Origin: Robbsia sp. KACC 23696
GTDB lineage: Bacteria; Pseudomonadota; Gammaproteobacteria; Burkholderiales; Burkholderiaceae
Direction of reading: 5' to 3'
NCBI RefSeq assembly: GCF_039852015.1
Contig: NZ_CP156626.1
Span: 806,001 to 870,000, forward strand
Length of the DNA stretch: 64,000 nucleotides
The notes under the pieces were generated by a model. That model ran no database searches. It saw only the letters and a list, made by a program, of their open reading frames with translations, and was not told the origin of the DNA. This document shows, piece after piece, positions 36,492 to 45,553 of this stretch (its first letter is position 1; each line of letters opens with the position of its first letter). The position numbers and the translations under genes were made by a program.

Positions 36492-37886
36492 ATGAGTGGA
36501 AGGGACGATGTCGAAGCGTGCGCCATCCGCGTAATGCTTGCGGACGATCATCGCGCGACGCTCTGCGGGATAGCGGTGATGCTGGATGCGCCTTTTACTG
36601 TGGACTGGTTGCGACGAATGGAGCGAACGGGTCTGCCCCCAGGGCGTCACGGCGATTCGGACGCGGAAGACGCCGTAACGCCGACATCGCGCGGCATGCG
36701 ACGGCGATCGTCGGCCGCAGAACGCGGCGACGCGCGCACGGCCGATACGATGACGGCCCGGATCGAAATCGATCGCGTCGTCGCCGGACTAACGGACACG
36801 ACGGCGAGCCCGACGGCGTCGCCCGCGACGGTCGCGCCGTCGTCCCTGGGCGTGCGGTCTATCGCCGTCTGGCATCCGACGCCCGATTCGGCTGTCTCGC
36901 CGCATCGGGCCGGCGCGGCGCGTCGTGGCACCGCGATGCGTGCGACCGACGATGACGGCGATGATGAATGGGCGCACGGCCGACGAGATTCGCGGGTCGG
37001 CGCCGACGATGTCGATGACGGCCCTACCTGTGGCGCGCTCGGCCGGCTACGCGTGCGTGATGGCATACCGGTGATCGATAAGGAGGACACGAGAAACGGC
37101 GCGTGCGACGCATCGATCGACGGGGCGAGGCGCGGTGGCACGACCTCCCCGGACGAGCGCGCCCTGGGAAATGTGGTGGTGACCGGGGCCTTTTCCCGTT
37201 CGGCAGAGTTGTTCGAAGCCCTGGCCACGACGCCGTGCGATGTCTTGGTCTGTGATCTTGCGATGGGCGACGGTCCTCATGGCGACGGATTGACGATGAT
37301 CGGCTATCTGCGGCGGCATTATCCCTGTGTGAAGCTGATCGTTCACACGATGTGCCTGCACGCCTGCGTGTTACGCAATCTCCAGTTATTGCGAGTGCCG
37401 GGCATCGTCAGCAAGATGGACGATATCGCCTTGATACGGCGCGCGGTCGGGGTCGTGCACAAGGGCGGCGTCTACCATGGACCCTCCATCGCTGCGGCGT
37501 TGGAACAGGCCGGCTATCAGGACACGGACACGGACCGTCCGGCCATCTGGAGCAAGCGCGAGGCAGAGGTGATTCGGCGTTTCGTCAACGGCGATCCGGT
37601 AAAAGACATCGCACAGGCGCTGAATCGGAGCGTCAAGACCGTCAGCACGCAAAAAATGAGTGCCATGCACAAGGCCGGGATCAACAGCAATGCGGAGCTC
37701 TATCAATACGCGGCGGCAAACGGCTTGCTATTGATGCCGGGCGCAGCCGGCAGCAATGCCTGGCAGTGGTGCGAACACGCCGAGATGGCGCACGCGCTCA
37801 ACGTGTCGCCGAGCGGAGCGGGCATTGCGACCGATGCCGAAGCATCGCTGCCGGTTGCCGCGGCGGAATCCAGCACGATCGGTTGA
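36492..37886 (+). CDS. RcsB-like LuxR-family response regulator with a split receiver domain
   Basis: A 464-aa protein starting at ATG 36492 after GGGGAGGGCAAGG. Residues 12-32 (IRVMLADDHRATLCGIAVML) are beta1-alpha1 of a receiver domain with the acidic pair. The rest of the receiver resumes only near residue 223 (VVVTGAFSRSAELFEALATT), with the phospho-acceptor Asp255 in VLVCDLAMGD, the Thr region VHTM and Lys308 in GIVSKMDD. The intervening 190 residues are Asp/Arg/Ala/Ser/Thr-rich and look disordered. The HTH LuxR domain is at about 354-418 (SKREAEVIRRFVNGDPVKDI, VKTVSTQKMSAMHKAG). Without the insertion the protein aligns by eye with RcsB/EvgA-type regulators. No sensor kinase gene is adjacent. 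Confidence 0.82.
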   Translation: MSGRDDVEACAIRVMLADDHRATLCGIAVMLDAPFTVDWLRRMERTGLPPGRHGDSDAEDAVTPTSRGMRRRSSAAERGDARTADTMTARIEIDRVVAGLTDTTASPTASPATVAPSSLGVRSIAVWHPTPDSAVSPHRAGAARRGTAMRATDDDGDDEWAHGRRDSRVGADDVDDGPTCGALGRLRVRDGIPVIDKEDTRNGACDASIDGARRGGTTSPDERALGNVVVTGAFSRSAELFEALATTPCDVLVCDLAMGDGPHGDGLTMIGYLRRHYPCVKLIVHTMCLHACVLRNLQLLRVPGIVSKMDDIALIRRAVGVVHKGGVYHGPSIAAALEQAGYQDTDTDRPAIWSKREAEVIRRFVNGDPVKDIAQALNRSVKTVSTQKMSAMHKAGINSNAELYQYAAANGLLLMPGAAGSNAWQWCEHAEMAHALNVSPSGAGIATDAEASLPVAAAESSTIG

Positions 37887-37910
37887 TCGCAAAAAAAATA
37901 GCGCAAAAGC

Positions 37911-37936
37911 AAAACGGCCTGACGTGAGGTCAGGCC
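37911..37936 (-). terminator. Rho-independent terminator of pyrE
   Basis: GGCCTGAC (37916-37923) and GTCAGGCC (37929-37936) form a perfect 8-bp stem with a 5-nt loop. On the minus strand it is followed by GTTTTGCTTTTGCG, a T-rich tract, 43 bp past the pyrE stop. Confidence 0.8.
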
Positions 37937-37979
37937 ATCGCAGGAGGGAGCCGACAAGCGCTCCCAGGTCCCGATGTCG

Positions 37980-38666
37980 TTACGCCGTTACGCCGTTTGC
38001 GCCGCCATTGCGGGCAGACCAGCCAGCCGGGTCGTTCAAGAAGGCTTCCACTTCGTCGAGCGTGTTTTGATCGAAGTACGACTGTGTGCGCGCCACGGCG
38101 AGCACATCGCGCCACGTAGCCAGCGCGTGCAATTGCACGCCGATATCGGCCAGCGCCGTCTTACTTTGTTCGAAGATGCCGTAGTGGAACAGCACGAACG
38201 TGTGCTTCACTTCGGCGCCGGCGGTACGCAAGGCTTCGCAGAAATTGATCTTGCTCTTGCCATCCGTCGTCAAGTCCTCGACCAACAGTACGCGGGAGCC
38301 TTCCTTCAGATAGCCTTCGATCTGCGCGTTACGACCGAAGCCCTTCGGCTTCTTGCGCACGTACTGCATCGGCAGATCCAATTGGTCGGCGATCCACGCC
38401 GCGAACGGGATACCGGCGGTTTCACCGCCGGCCACGGAATCCAATTGCTCGAAGCCGATGTCGCTCAGAATCACGTCCTTCGCCATCTGCATCAGGGCGC
38501 GACGCGCGCGCGGGAACGAGATCAGCTTGCGGCAGTCGATGTACACAGGACTGGCCCAGCCGGAGGTCAACTTGAACGGCGTTTCGGCGTTGAAGTGGAC
38601 CGCCTGGACTTCCAGCAGGATCTTGGCGGTGGTTTCGGCGATCGTTTGGCGGTCGGCGCTATTCAT
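37980..38666 (-). CDS. pyrE: Orotate phosphoribosyltransferase
   Basis: A 228-aa enzyme joining orotate and PRPP to orotidine 5'-phosphate in pyrimidine synthesis. ATG 38666 ([11 protein letters not shown]) is the conserved start; the frame continues 63 codons upstream, but that part is GC-rich leader. The PRPP-binding motif [14 protein letters not shown] is intact, as are the [30 protein letters not shown] and [17 protein letters not shown] segments carrying the catalytic Lys/Arg loop. Length fits the family. It is monocistronic with a terminator downstream; a strong hairpin lies in the leader. Confidence 0.96.
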   Translation of the reverse strand: MNSADRQTIAETTAKILLEVQAVHFNAETPFKLTSGWASPVYIDCRKLISFPRARRALMQMAKDVILSDIGFEQLDSVAGGETAGIPFAAWIADQLDLPMQYVRKKPKGFGRNAQIEGYLKEGSRVLLVEDLTTDGKSKINFCEALRTAGAEVKHTFVLFHYGIFEQSKTALADIGVQLHALATWRDVLAVARTQSYFDQNTLDEVEAFLNDPAGWSARNGGANGVTA

Positions 38667-39060
38667 ATGATGGATTCGGTGAGGTCCAATGGGTTGTGCG
38701 GCGCCCTGGTGCGGTCTGACGTCGCTTCGGCAGACATGTTGCCGTGGCCGCAGGGCGGCTCCGGCAACAGGCCAAATCGGGCGACCGGCCTGATGGGGCC
38801 GCGCGCCAGGGGGCGCGGGCGCAACGTTTGCGCCCGGCAACGGGATTGGGGCCACATTTTACATCAGCCGCGCCGATGACCGGCGCAAAAGTTGATTTTC
38901 AGCCGATCGGACAACACCGCGGCCAAGCGGATCGGATCTTTGAGACTACAGTCGCGCTGTATCTGTAGGTGTTCGCCTGATACACCGATGGGTTCGCGGT
39001 TGGTCCCACGTACGCGGGATCGGACATCGACACTGTGGTGATCTAAGCCACCGGAGTGCC
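38667..39060. other. Intergenic region upstream of pyrE and the first DUF481 gene (394 bp)
   Basis: Divergent promoter region. It contains the perfect hairpin listed at 38816-38836. The left half is GC-rich pyrE leader; the right half is less GC-rich and leads to the DUF481 gene. I see no gene and no clear promoter hexamers. Confidence 0.5.
38816..38836. repeat. Perfect hairpin in the pyrE leader region
   Basis: CGGGCGCAA (38816-38824) and TTGCGCCCG (38828-38836) form a 9-bp stem with a 3-nt loop, 150-170 bp upstream of the pyrE start. There is no T-tract on either side. Confidence 0.5.
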
Positions 39061-39960
39061 ATGATGACCGCCTTCTCACACCGTACCGCTCCGCGCACGG
39101 CTCGCATCGGCGCCCCCGATGCTGGCGCACACGATAGGGTCCAGCGGTACGCGGGCATCGGGCTCGCTTTGCTCTGCCTGGCCTTGCCCGGTCGCGCGGC
39201 GCGGGCCGAGCTGCTCGATGGCGGCGAAAAAAACGCCGTGGTCGTGGCACCTCGAGAAGTCACCGGCCGCCACGATGCGCGATGGCGCGGCTCGGTCAAC
39301 GGTGGTCTGGTCGGCACCGCCGGCGATGTTCGCTCGTTCGCGTTGACCGGTGACGTCGATGCTCAGCGTTCCAACGGCATCGATACGATCACGTTGAACG
39401 GGCTGGCCACGCGTGGCTTGACGCGCTCGCTCGATGGGCGCTCCGTGCAGACGGCAAACTACCAGCGCGGCTTACTGCAATACGACCGCAACCTCACCGA
39501 TCGCATTTACGGACTTGGCTATCTCGAACTCGAACGGGCGCCCTTGCGCGGTTTGTCCGTCCGTACGACTTTCGGCGTCGGTGCCGGTTATCACCTGATC
39601 AGGGATGAGCGGAAGACATTCGATGTCTTTGGTGGGGTCGGCTATACCGTGGAACGCTATGCGGCAAGCAATAACCGCCCCGGCGAAACCATCAAGTCAC
39701 CGGAATTGATGCTGGGTGAGCGGTTCACGTATCAATTTTCTGAACGATCGCGCTTCGAGCAGCGCTTTGTCGTCTATCCAAGTATCGGCCCCTTCGGTCG
39801 CGTGCGTACGCAATTGGAATTGGCGCTGAGCACGGCATTATCGGATCGTCTGCAGATGAAGGTCTCGCTGTTGAATATCTATCGCAGTCATCCGCGTGCG
39901 AACAACAGCAAGATGAATACGATGCTGATGACGAGCCTGGGCTACACCTTCGGGAAGTAA
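39061..39960 (+). CDS. DUF481 (YdiY-like) outer-membrane protein, copy 1
   Basis: A 299-aa precursor. ATG 39061 follows GGAGTGCC. The N-terminus is long (about 30 residues) before a hydrophobic segment LALLCLALPGRAARA that looks like a signal peptide, so a later start is possible. The rest is a beta-barrel of the DUF481 family: RWRGSVNGGLVGTAGDVRSF, GLLQYDRNLTDRIYGLGYLE, GVGAGYHLIRDERKTFDVFG, and the end MNTMLMTSLGYTFGK. The family has no settled function. It precedes a second DUF481 gene by 343 bp on the same strand. Confidence 0.82.
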   Translation: MMTAFSHRTAPRTARIGAPDAGAHDRVQRYAGIGLALLCLALPGRAARAELLDGGEKNAVVVAPREVTGRHDARWRGSVNGGLVGTAGDVRSFALTGDVDAQRSNGIDTITLNGLATRGLTRSLDGRSVQTANYQRGLLQYDRNLTDRIYGLGYLELERAPLRGLSVRTTFGVGAGYHLIRDERKTFDVFGGVGYTVERYAASNNRPGETIKSPELMLGERFTYQFSERSRFEQRFVVYPSIGPFGRVRTQLELALSTALSDRLQMKVSLLNIYRSHPRANNSKMNTMLMTSLGYTFGK

Positions 39961-40303
39961 GGCAGCGGACACCCCGCGAGGATTTTGCTCGATGCGCGGT
40001 CGAAACAAGCCGTGTGCGGCCGGCGCTCCGGTGGCTGGCGGGAGCGTAAGGAAATGAAAGGTTCGGGTCGTAATCTGGGAAATACAGCATGAATCATGCT
40101 GCCTGGTGCCCCAAATGAGGCAGAGAGGCTTTGTTTGGCCGGACGCAAAATTCGATTGTCTGTTCTATTATCGGAGAGCAGCTGGTGCAAATCGCTAGGG
40201 CGCGTACGCGGTCGCGTTCCTGCTTTGTGCTGGAAATTCAGGGCTGTAGACGTGTCCGGTTTTCGAATCGGGTCTCGCTTCCACCATCCGCCTCTCTGAC
40301 ATT
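39961..40303. other. Intergenic region between the two DUF481 genes (343 bp)
   Basis: The sequence is less GC-rich towards its right end. I see no gene, clear terminator or convincing promoter. The spacing suggests that the second DUF481 gene has its own promoter. Confidence 0.45.
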
Positions 40304-41080
40304 ATGAAATTGAAAAAAACCTACGCCTTGCCGTTTTTCATGATGTTCGCCAGTGCGCCTGTCTGGGCAGATCCCGTTGCTCTTGAAAGTAGCGCGGCCG
40401 TCAAGACAGATGGACAATGGCGTGGTTCCTTCAACGCAGGGCTCAGCGCCGCTTCGGGCGACACGAGTTCTCTGGCCGTTAATACGGCTGCCAATGCGCA
40501 ATGGGCCAATTCGACCGATAAGTTCATCGGTACTTTGACCGGCCTTTATGGTTGGACCAAAGACGACACCGGTGCCAAATCAACGTCGAACAACCTGATC
40601 AAATTCGATGCGGAATACGATCACGATTTGACGCCGAAGGTCTACGCGCTCGGCGTATTCGATGCGCAGCGCAACGAGCTGCAGGATCTGAATTTCCAGA
40701 CCTCGCTGGGCGGCGGCTTCGGTTATCACGTGGTCAAGACCGCTCCGACGGTGTTCGACGTGTACGGCGGTGTGTCGTACAACTACGAGCAGTACCACAC
40801 CAGTTCACGTAACTATCCCGAGTTGTTGATGGGTGAAAACTGGATCCAGAAAATCGGTCCGAATACGACGTTCAACGAACGGATCGCCGTCTACCCAAAT
40901 CTGGGCTATATCGGCAATGTCCGTACGCAGCTCGATGCCGGCCTCACGACGCAGATCACGGATCGCCTGAACTGGAAGATCACCGTGTCGAACAGCTATC
41001 AAAATCATCCGGTGGCTGGCGTGAAGAAGACCAATACGATCGTGATGACGTCGATCGGTTATAACTTCGGTCCGAAATAA
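40304..41080 (+). CDS. DUF481 (YdiY-like) outer-membrane protein, copy 2
   Basis: A 258-aa precursor with a compact signal peptide (MKLKKTYALPFFMMFASAPV, cleavage near VWAD). The mature barrel matches copy 1 strand for strand: QWRGSFNAGLSAASGDTSSL, KFDAEYDHDLTPKVYALGVF, GGGFGYHVVKTAPTVFDVYG, ELLMGENW, and the end NTIVMTSIGYNFGPK. Compared with copy 1 it is shorter at the N-terminus. The pair presumably arose by tandem duplication. Outer-membrane location is inferred from the family and strand pattern; the function is unknown. Confidence 0.87.
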   Translation: MKLKKTYALPFFMMFASAPVWADPVALESSAAVKTDGQWRGSFNAGLSAASGDTSSLAVNTAANAQWANSTDKFIGTLTGLYGWTKDDTGAKSTSNNLIKFDAEYDHDLTPKVYALGVFDAQRNELQDLNFQTSLGGGFGYHVVKTAPTVFDVYGGVSYNYEQYHTSSRNYPELLMGENWIQKIGPNTTFNERIAVYPNLGYIGNVRTQLDAGLTTQITDRLNWKITVSNSYQNHPVAGVKKTNTIVMTSIGYNFGPK

Positions 41081-41671
41081 GCGTTTTTTCAGTGCAGCAT
41101 CGACGACAGATCGATCGCTTCGCCTCCTTCGCATGATCGAGCAGACGCCCATCCTGTGACGTTCTGTCGCGCCCGCGGGCACATGGACGCGACGCTGGGA
41201 CTCCTGCGCCATCGCGCGGGGTCCCCAGTTGCGTGATGTTTTCCGCCGTCCTTCTGCACACCTGCGCATCTTCGATGGTTTAGCTTCGGCTTCAGGTGAA
41301 GACGCCGTCACTTGCATAATGAATGCGCCTGTAAGGCGTGAATGCTTCGCCTTGATCGCGCGACATGATGTTCCCGCGATTTTGATATGCGCTGATTCTA
41401 TGCAGAGTGCAATTTATATGTTGTCCTTTCTAATCCAAACGCATGTCGAATACGCGTTCCTCGATGGCAAATGACGGCGATATTGCGCCGCACCATGAGG
41501 CGAACCTGCGGCAGACCCTCCTTACAGTTTGTCTTCTCCCGGGTGTACACTGGGCGCCTTTTATCGGCGGCTTAAATGAAAGCCTTTTCATGATGTTATG
41601 CATGACCAGCGTGCTGATCATCCATAACGGCGTGTTGCCGGAAACGTATTGCATATCGAGGGATAAAGAGC
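41081..41671. other. Intergenic region upstream of maeB (591 bp)
   Basis: A long gap with moderate GC. It holds a small hairpin, AAGGCG (41333-41338) with CGCCTT (41348-41353). A poor promoter candidate is TTACAG with TACACT 18 bp downstream, near 41524-41553. I see no convincing coding frame. Confidence 0.45.
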
Positions 41672-43942
41672 ATGGATGAAGAGCTGAAGAAAAACGCACT
41701 GGCCTATCACCAGTTCCCACGACCCGGGAAAATCTCCGTCACACCGACCAAGCCGCTGTCGAACGGCCTCGACCTTTCGCTTGCGTATTCGCCGGGCGTC
41801 GCCGCTGCCTGTATGGAAATTCACGCCGACCCGTTGAACGCGAACAAGTACACGTCGCGTAGCAATCTGGTGGGCGTGATCACGAATGGCACCGCCGTGC
41901 TGGGTCTGGGCAATATCGGGCCGTTGGCATCGAAGCCGGTGATGGAAGGGAAGGGCTGTCTTTTCAAGAAATTTGCCGATATCGACGTTTTCGATATCGA
42001 GCTGGATGAGACGGATCCGGACAAGCTGGTCGATGCCATCGCGATGCTGGAACCGACGCTGGGCGGCATCAACCTCGAGGACATCAAGGCGCCCGAGTGC
42101 TTCTATATCGAAAAGAAGCTGCGCGAGCGGATGAAGATTCCCGTCTTCCACGACGATCAGCACGGCACCGCGATCATCGCCGCCGCGGCGATCCTGAACG
42201 GACTGAAAGTCGTGGGCAAGCAGATCGGCGACGTCCGTCTGGTCTGTTCGGGTGCTGGCGCTGCCGCAATCGCCTGTCTCGATTTGCTGGTCCATCTGGG
42301 TCTGAAGAAATCGAACATCCTGATGGTGGATTCGAAGGGTGTGGTCCATTCGGGGCGCGACAATCTCGATCCGTCGAAGGCGGTCTACGCCGTTGACACC
42401 GATGCGCGGACGCTGGCCGATGCTACCCGGGGCGCCGATATTTTCCTCGGTTGTTCCGCCGCTGGCCTGCTGAAGCCGGAGATGGTAAAGGAGATGGGCA
42501 GTCAGCCGCTGATCCTGGCCTTGGCGAATCCGGAGCCGGAAATTCGTCCTGAAGCAGCCCGTGCCGTTCGGCCGGACGCCATCATCGCGACTGGGCGTTC
42601 GGATTATCCGAATCAGGTCAACAACGTGCTGTGCTTCCCGTTCATCTTCCGCGGCGCACTGGATGTCGGCGCCACCTCGATCACCGAGGAGATGAAGCTG
42701 GCCGCCGTGCATGCGATCGCCGAATTGGCGCAGGAAGCCGATCAGGGCGATGAAGTCGCCAAGGCGTACGAAGGCCACACGCTCGAGTTCGGACCGGAAT
42801 ACCTGATTCCGAAGCCCTTCGATCCGCGCCTGATCATCAAGATCGCGCCGGCGGTAGCGAAGGCGGCAATGGAATCGGGCGTCGCCACGTTGCCGCTCGA
42901 CAGCCTGGACGCGTATCGCGAAAAGCTGGCCTCGACCGTTTATCACACCGGCATGGTAATGCGTCCGGTGTTTGCCGCGGCGAAGGCGAACCAGGCGCGC
43001 ATCGTGTTTGCCGAAGGCGAAGACGAGCGCGTGCTGCGCGCCGCACAGTATGTGCAGGCCGAGGGCATTGCAAAGCCGATCTTGATCGGTCGGCCCGCCG
43101 TCATCGAAATGCGTCTGAAGAAAATCGGCTCGAAATTGCTCGCGGGTGAGCATTTCGATCTGGTCAATCCGGAGGACGATCCGCGCTTCCAGCAATGCTG
43201 GCAGGTTTACCACGAGATTGGCGCGCGCGAAGGCGTGACGCCGGAAGTGGCAAAGGCGGCCCTGCGCAAGTTCAACACGCTGATCGGTTCGATCCTCGTG
43301 CGTCTCGGCCAAGCCGATGGCCTGATCTGCGGCCTGATCGGCGGTTATCACGAGCATCTGAAGTATATCGATCAGGTATTGGGTCGCAGCGAGGAAGCCA
43401 AGAACTTCGCGGCGATGAATCTGTTGATGCTGCCGGGCCGCAATCTGTTCATTTGCGATACGTACGTGAACGAAGTACCCACCTCCGAGCAGTTGGCGGA
43501 TATGGCGGTACTGGCGGCGCGCCAGATCACGCGTTTCGGCATTCAGCCGAAGGTGGCGCTGTTATCGAATTCGAATTTCGGCAGCGTGCCGAGCGCGTCG
43601 GCGAAGCGGATGGCCAAGGCGCGCGAATTGATCGCGGCACGCGAGCCGGATCTGCAGGTCGAAGGCGAGATGCACGGCGATGCCGCACTGTCGCAAAGCA
43701 TCCGCCGGGCGGCATTTCCCGCGTCGGCACTGGAAGGCGAAGCGAATCTGCTGCTAATGCCGAATGTCGAGGCGGCAAATATCGCCTACAACCTGTTGAA
43801 GGTGACCGGTGGGGAAGGCGTGACGGTTGGTCCGTTCCTGCTGGGTGCGACGCACCAGGCGCATATCCTGACGCCGGATGCCACCGTCCGTCGGATCATC
43901 AATATGACCGCCGTGGCTGCCGCGAATATCGCGCAAGACTGA
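41672..43942 (+). CDS. maeB: NADP-dependent malic enzyme with C-terminal phosphotransacetylase-like domain
   Basis: A 756-aa enzyme decarboxylating malate to pyruvate with NADP+. Residues 1 to about 430 are the malic domain: [56 protein letters not shown] and [16 protein letters not shown] for nucleotide binding. Residues from about 435 to 756 resemble phosphate acetyltransferase ([37 protein letters not shown]), a domain that in MaeB proteins binds acetyl-CoA as a regulator rather than acting as a transacetylase. ATG 41672 follows GAGGGATAAAGAGC. The gene is single, with two hairpins downstream. Confidence 0.95.
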   Translation: MDEELKKNALAYHQFPRPGKISVTPTKPLSNGLDLSLAYSPGVAAACMEIHADPLNANKYTSRSNLVGVITNGTAVLGLGNIGPLASKPVMEGKGCLFKKFADIDVFDIELDETDPDKLVDAIAMLEPTLGGINLEDIKAPECFYIEKKLRERMKIPVFHDDQHGTAIIAAAAILNGLKVVGKQIGDVRLVCSGAGAAAIACLDLLVHLGLKKSNILMVDSKGVVHSGRDNLDPSKAVYAVDTDARTLADATRGADIFLGCSAAGLLKPEMVKEMGSQPLILALANPEPEIRPEAARAVRPDAIIATGRSDYPNQVNNVLCFPFIFRGALDVGATSITEEMKLAAVHAIAELAQEADQGDEVAKAYEGHTLEFGPEYLIPKPFDPRLIIKIAPAVAKAAMESGVATLPLDSLDAYREKLASTVYHTGMVMRPVFAAAKANQARIVFAEGEDERVLRAAQYVQAEGIAKPILIGRPAVIEMRLKKIGSKLLAGEHFDLVNPEDDPRFQQCWQVYHEIGAREGVTPEVAKAALRKFNTLIGSILVRLGQADGLICGLIGGYHEHLKYIDQVLGRSEEAKNFAAMNLLMLPGRNLFICDTYVNEVPTSEQLADMAVLAARQITRFGIQPKVALLSNSNFGSVPSASAKRMAKARELIAAREPDLQVEGEMHGDAALSQSIRRAAFPASALEGEANLLLMPNVEAANIAYNLLKVTGGEGVTVGPFLLGATHQAHILTPDATVRRIINMTAVAAANIAQD

Positions 43943-43957
43943 CGCGGCACAGGCAGG

Positions 43958-43980
43958 CGGCGGGCGATCACCGCCCGCCG
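43958..43980. repeat. GC-rich hairpin just after maeB
   Basis: CGGCGGGC (43958-43965) and GCCCGCCG (43973-43980) form a perfect 8-bp stem with a 7-nt loop starting 16 bp past the maeB stop. No T-tract follows; it may assist termination together with the next stem. Confidence 0.55.
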
Positions 43981-44002
43981 TCGTGGACCTGACGCATCAT
44001 GA

Positions 44003-44053
44003 AAAATGCCCGCTTTCTCGGTCCCAAGCAGGACGCGACAAAGCGGGCATTTT
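44003..44053. terminator. Bidirectional terminator between maeB and the TlpA-like gene
   Basis: AAAATGCCCGCTTT (44003-44016) and AAAGCGGGCATTTT (44040-44053) are perfect 14-bp inverted repeats. The stem ends in T-runs on both strands, and an inner GTCC/GGAC stem (44021-44024, 44031-44034) makes the loop compact. It sits between two convergent genes and can serve both. Confidence 0.85.
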
Positions 44054-44086
44054 CACCGTGGACGCCGGTAACGGCGCCCCGTATTC

Positions 44087-44620
44087 TCAGGCCGAGGCCG
44101 ACAGCGCCTGACTGATCAGTTGGTGCAGTTCCGCGAACGACGGTTCGCCAACATAGCGTTTGAGAATCTTGCCGTCGCGGTCCACCAGGAAGGTCGTCGG
44201 CGTCAATTGCACATTGCCGAACTGCTTCGAGGCATCGCCGGTATTGTCGAATGCCACTTGGAACGGCAGATTGCGGCTTTTCGTGTAGTTCTCGACATAG
44301 GAACGGTTATCATAGTTCATTGCTACAGCAACGAAACCCAGGCCGTCCTTTTTGAACTCATTGTAGGTGCTGATCATCTGCGGCATTTCCTGCATGCAGG
44401 TTTCGCAGTTGGTTGCCCAGAAATTAACCAAATAGACCTTGCCCTTCAAATCGCCGGTGGACACTTTTTGTCCTGACAGCAGCGTGAAGGTCGCATCCGG
44501 AACGTGTTTACTGGACGTGAACGCAAACCAACCCGACACCGCGATGGCGGCGACGATGACCGCGGCCACAATGCCGTAAATGCCCTTTCGGCTCGATGCC
44601 GTGGACGATGTAGAACGCAT
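44087..44620 (-). CDS. TlpA/ResA-like membrane-anchored thioredoxin
   Basis: A 177-aa protein with one N-terminal membrane helix (about residues 14-33, GIYGIVAAVIVAAIAVSGWF) and a periplasmic thioredoxin fold. The redox site is Cys72-Glu-Thr-Cys75 in FWATNCETCMQEMP. The cis-Pro is in LTPTTFLVDRDG. The LSGQKVSTGDLKGKVYLVNF and later segments fit the AhpC-TSA/Redoxin TlpA group, which reduces disulfides in cytochrome c maturation or supplies copper-site assembly. The ATG follows AGAGG at a good spacing. It is divergent from a lipoprotein gene 82 bp away. Confidence 0.92.
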   Translation of the reverse strand: MRSTSSTASSRKGIYGIVAAVIVAAIAVSGWFAFTSSKHVPDATFTLLSGQKVSTGDLKGKVYLVNFWATNCETCMQEMPQMISTYNEFKKDGLGFVAVAMNYDNRSYVENYTKSRNLPFQVAFDNTGDASKQFGNVQLTPTTFLVDRDGKILKRYVGEPSFAELHQLISQALSASA

Positions 44621-44702
44621 GACGTCAGCCTCTGACTGCGCGAAAAAGCATGGATGGGGATTCTGCGGCGATAATACACCGGTTCATTGAATTATATCGA
44701 AT

Positions 44703-45302
44703 ATGACCTTTCGCTTTGCTTCCGGCGCCACAGCCGGTGCCGTACGGGCCCGTCGCGGCGTGATGTGCCTCGGTTTTGCGTGGGCCGCCGTGTGCGGCGC
44801 GCTGCTCCTGAGCGGCTGTACCGATAAAACCCACTGGCGCAGCGCAACCGACGCCACCGGCAAATACAGTGCCGATTTCCCGGATGCGCCGCAGATGGAA
44901 ATCGACAAGATCGTGCTGGACGAAACGCATCAGGTTGTCATGCGCACCCAGACGGCGACAAACAAGGAGGGGGTGACATTTGCCATCGGCGCGATGCTGC
45001 TGCCTGAGGACAGCGATGCGATGCGCCAACTCGCGGAGCGATCGCTATTGGATGGGATGACGCATAACGTGGCGAACGCCCAGGCTCCCACCGCCGCGTC
45101 GATCACCGCAGCCGATGGCAGCGCGATCCCCGCGTTGGCGTGGCAATCGACGGACCTGGTCCCCGGCACCAAGCTGTCGCGCACCGTGCGCGCGCGTTTT
45201 GCCGCGCGCGGCGACCGCGTCTACGAGGTCGTCATCGTCGGCGAGCACTTGCCCTCCGATCAGGATCAGCAGCGTTTCTTCAGCGCTTTCAAACCTTTCT
45301 GA
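44703..45302 (+). CDS. Hypothetical lipoprotein (199 aa)
   Basis: I do not recognise a named family. The protein has a lipobox, LLLSGC (Cys39), preceded by a hydrophobic stretch (CLGFAWAAVCGALLLSG), so it is probably a lipoprotein facing the periplasm. ATG 44703 gives a long, Arg-rich signal peptide; ATG 44763 would give a more usual 18-residue one. The mature part begins KYSADFPDAPQMEIDKIVLD, a pattern seen in small periplasmic proteins resembling the PsbP/MOG1 fold, and ends DQDQQRFFSAFKPF. It is divergent from the TlpA-like gene. Confidence 0.75.
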   Translation: MTFRFASGATAGAVRARRGVMCLGFAWAAVCGALLLSGCTDKTHWRSATDATGKYSADFPDAPQMEIDKIVLDETHQVVMRTQTATNKEGVTFAIGAMLLPEDSDAMRQLAERSLLDGMTHNVANAQAPTAASITAADGSAIPALAWQSTDLVPGTKLSRTVRARFAARGDRVYEVVIVGEHLPSDQDQQRFFSAFKPF

Positions 45303-45361
45303 GGCATCGCTGCCGCGGCCTTTGGTAGTGGGGCGGCCGCGCGAGCGCTGCCAAATCGGGC

Positions 45362-45370
45362 TGTGGATAA
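45362..45370 (-). promoter_or_regulatory. DnaA box, TTATCCACA
   Basis: Exact match on the minus strand to the strongest E. coli-type DnaA box. It lies 60 bp past the lipoprotein stop. Confidence 0.55.
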
Positions 45371-45544
45371 CCCTGTTCACAACTTTACGCGGCAGAACGC
45401 AAAGTTGGCCGACCTTGTCAATAGCGTCTCACGGAAAATCTCATGCAGTATTTATTTTCATAAAAATCAATCCCTTAATAGGGAATTGTGAGATTGCCCG
45501 GGCTAGTTGCCAGGCTTTGTAAGCGCATGCCTACGACTCACTTT

Positions 45545-45553
45545 TGTGTATAA
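45545..45553 (-). promoter_or_regulatory. DnaA box, TTATACACA
   Basis: Exact match to TTATNCACA on the minus strand, in the same orientation as the box at 45362 and 183 bp from it. Confidence 0.5.

Noticed and set aside
41618-43357. Open frame of 579 codons antisense to maeB
   Set aside because: Lies opposite an intact malic enzyme; the translation resembles the reverse-strand shadow common in GC-rich genes.
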